In this document: positions 6,251-6,403 of the stretch, piece by piece
How the letters are laid out: each line of letters opens with the position of its first letter
How positions within the stretch are numbered: position 1 is the first letter of the stretch
NCBI GenBank assembly: GCA_041855385.1
Contig: JBHAEC010000122.1
Location: 1-6,403, forward strand
Source of the DNA: JBHAEC01 sp041855385
GTDB taxonomy: Bacteria; Bacillota; Negativicutes; Veillonellales; Veillonellaceae
Length of the DNA stretch: 6,403 nucleotides
Direction of reading: 5' to 3'
Position numbers and translations under genes: made by a program
Notes under the pieces: model-generated
The model's input: the letters and a program-made list of their open reading frames with translations, nothing else
What the model was told of the DNA's origin: nothing
Databases searched by the model: none

Positions 6251-6288
6251 GATTTCTCCTTTCTCCCAAAAGGCACTTGTCCGACATG

Positions 6289-6328
6289 AAAAAAGACTTG
6301 ACGATACCGCTATACCATCAAGCCCTTT
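6289..6328 (-). terminator. Intrinsic terminator between the upstream gene and ppx
   Basis: On the minus strand CTTGATGGTA (6322-6313), loop TAGCGG, and TATCGTCAAG (6306-6297) pair over 10 bp with two G-U wobbles. Flanking AAAGGG and TCTTTT can extend the stem. The tail TCTTTTTT (6296-6289) gives the U tract. It begins 37 bases after the stop of the upstream gene and ends 38 bases before the ppx ATG. Confidence 0.8.
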
Positions 6329-6335
6329 ATGTCAG
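6309..6335 (-). promoter_or_regulatory. Possible ppx-tilS-hpt promoter overlapping the terminator
   Basis: CTGACA (6335-6330, five of six matches to the -35 consensus), a short 15-base spacer, then TATAGC (6314-6309, four of six) preceded by TGG, an extended -10. The predicted start near 6302 lies in the second arm of the terminator hairpin. The short spacer and weak -10 make this tentative. It is offered because no other promoter is visible between the upstream gene and ppx. Confidence 0.25.
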
Positions 6336-6364
6336 AGCTATTTGATACAGCCCTACGCAATATA

Positions 6365-6403
6365 TTAATCTCTTCGGCCTCCGCGACCTCCTCGTTTTGA
6401 CTC
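6365..6403 (-). CDS. C-terminal end of an upstream gene with an Arg/Gly-rich tail, possibly an S1-domain RNA-binding protein
   Basis: The minus strand enters the window in a frame reading ESKRGGRGGRRD and then TAA at 6367-6365. Twelve residues cannot identify a family. The RGG-like basic tail is typical of disordered RNA-binding extensions, and in Bacillota a small S1-domain protein (YabR-like) often precedes this cluster, so that is the best guess. The terminator 37 bases downstream supports a real gene end here. The other two frames also stay open over some of this short stretch, so support comes mainly from the low-complexity composition and the terminator. Confidence 0.5.
   Translation of the reverse strand, partial: ESKRGGRGGRRD

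Noticed and set aside
5835..6368. Plus-strand open frame of 177 codons antisense to ppx and its upstream gap
   Set aside because: The composition is a mirror of the ppx reading frame, no family resemblance is visible, and it reads through the terminator hairpin. Treated as a chance frame.
1..6403. Mobile elements, tRNA or rRNA genes, CRISPR array
   Set aside because: No transposase, terminal inverted repeats, cloverleaf-like sequence or regularly spaced repeats were seen; coding density is high and gene order is conserved core.

Overview
The window is ordinary bacterial core-genome DNA from a low-to-moderate GC Bacillota (Firmicutes). All genes are on the minus strand, so transcription runs from high to low coordinates. 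The signature is tilS-hpt-ftsH, preceded by a Ppx/GppA phosphatase and followed by birA and coaX. This resembles the tilS-hprT-ftsH-coaX neighbourhood of Bacillus, without the sporulation genes found there. Negativicutes (Veillonella/Dialister-like) is my best guess for the lineage. That is an inference from gene order and sequence style and was not tested.

Layout in transcription order. At 6403-6365 is the Arg/Gly-rich tail of an upstream gene, possibly an S1-domain RNA-binding protein. It is followed by an intrinsic terminator (6328-6289). Then comes a tight cluster: ppx/gppA (6250-5375), tilS (5324-3969) and hpt (3976-3440), with hpt starting inside the end of tilS. A 149-base gap holds a weak A/U hairpin and a good ftsH promoter. 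ftsH (3290-1371) starts at a TTG codon and ends at a strong terminator. An AT-rich gap of about 250 bases holds the extended -10 promoter of birA and a BirA-type operator half-site. birA (1082-102, or from 1118) ends at a GC-rich hairpin. The first 11 codons of coaX (35-1) run off the left edge.

The genes are housekeeping functions: polyphosphate or pppGpp turnover (Ppx/GppA), lysidine modification of tRNA-Ile (TilS), purine salvage (Hpt), membrane proteolysis (FtsH), biotin attachment and biotin-gene repression (BirA), and the first step of CoA synthesis (CoaX). Themes linking them are alarmone-purine control (HPRT is a known (p)ppGpp target in Bacillota), the reported TilS-HprT activation of ftsH in Bacillus subtilis, and cofactor supply for acyl-carrier and biotin enzymes.

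I found no mobile element, CRISPR array, RNA gene or unknown system. The points worth a second look are regulatory: a lone TTGTTAACC site in the birA leader, the ftsH promoter region in light of TilS-Hpt, and a possible promoter nested in the terminator ahead of ppx.
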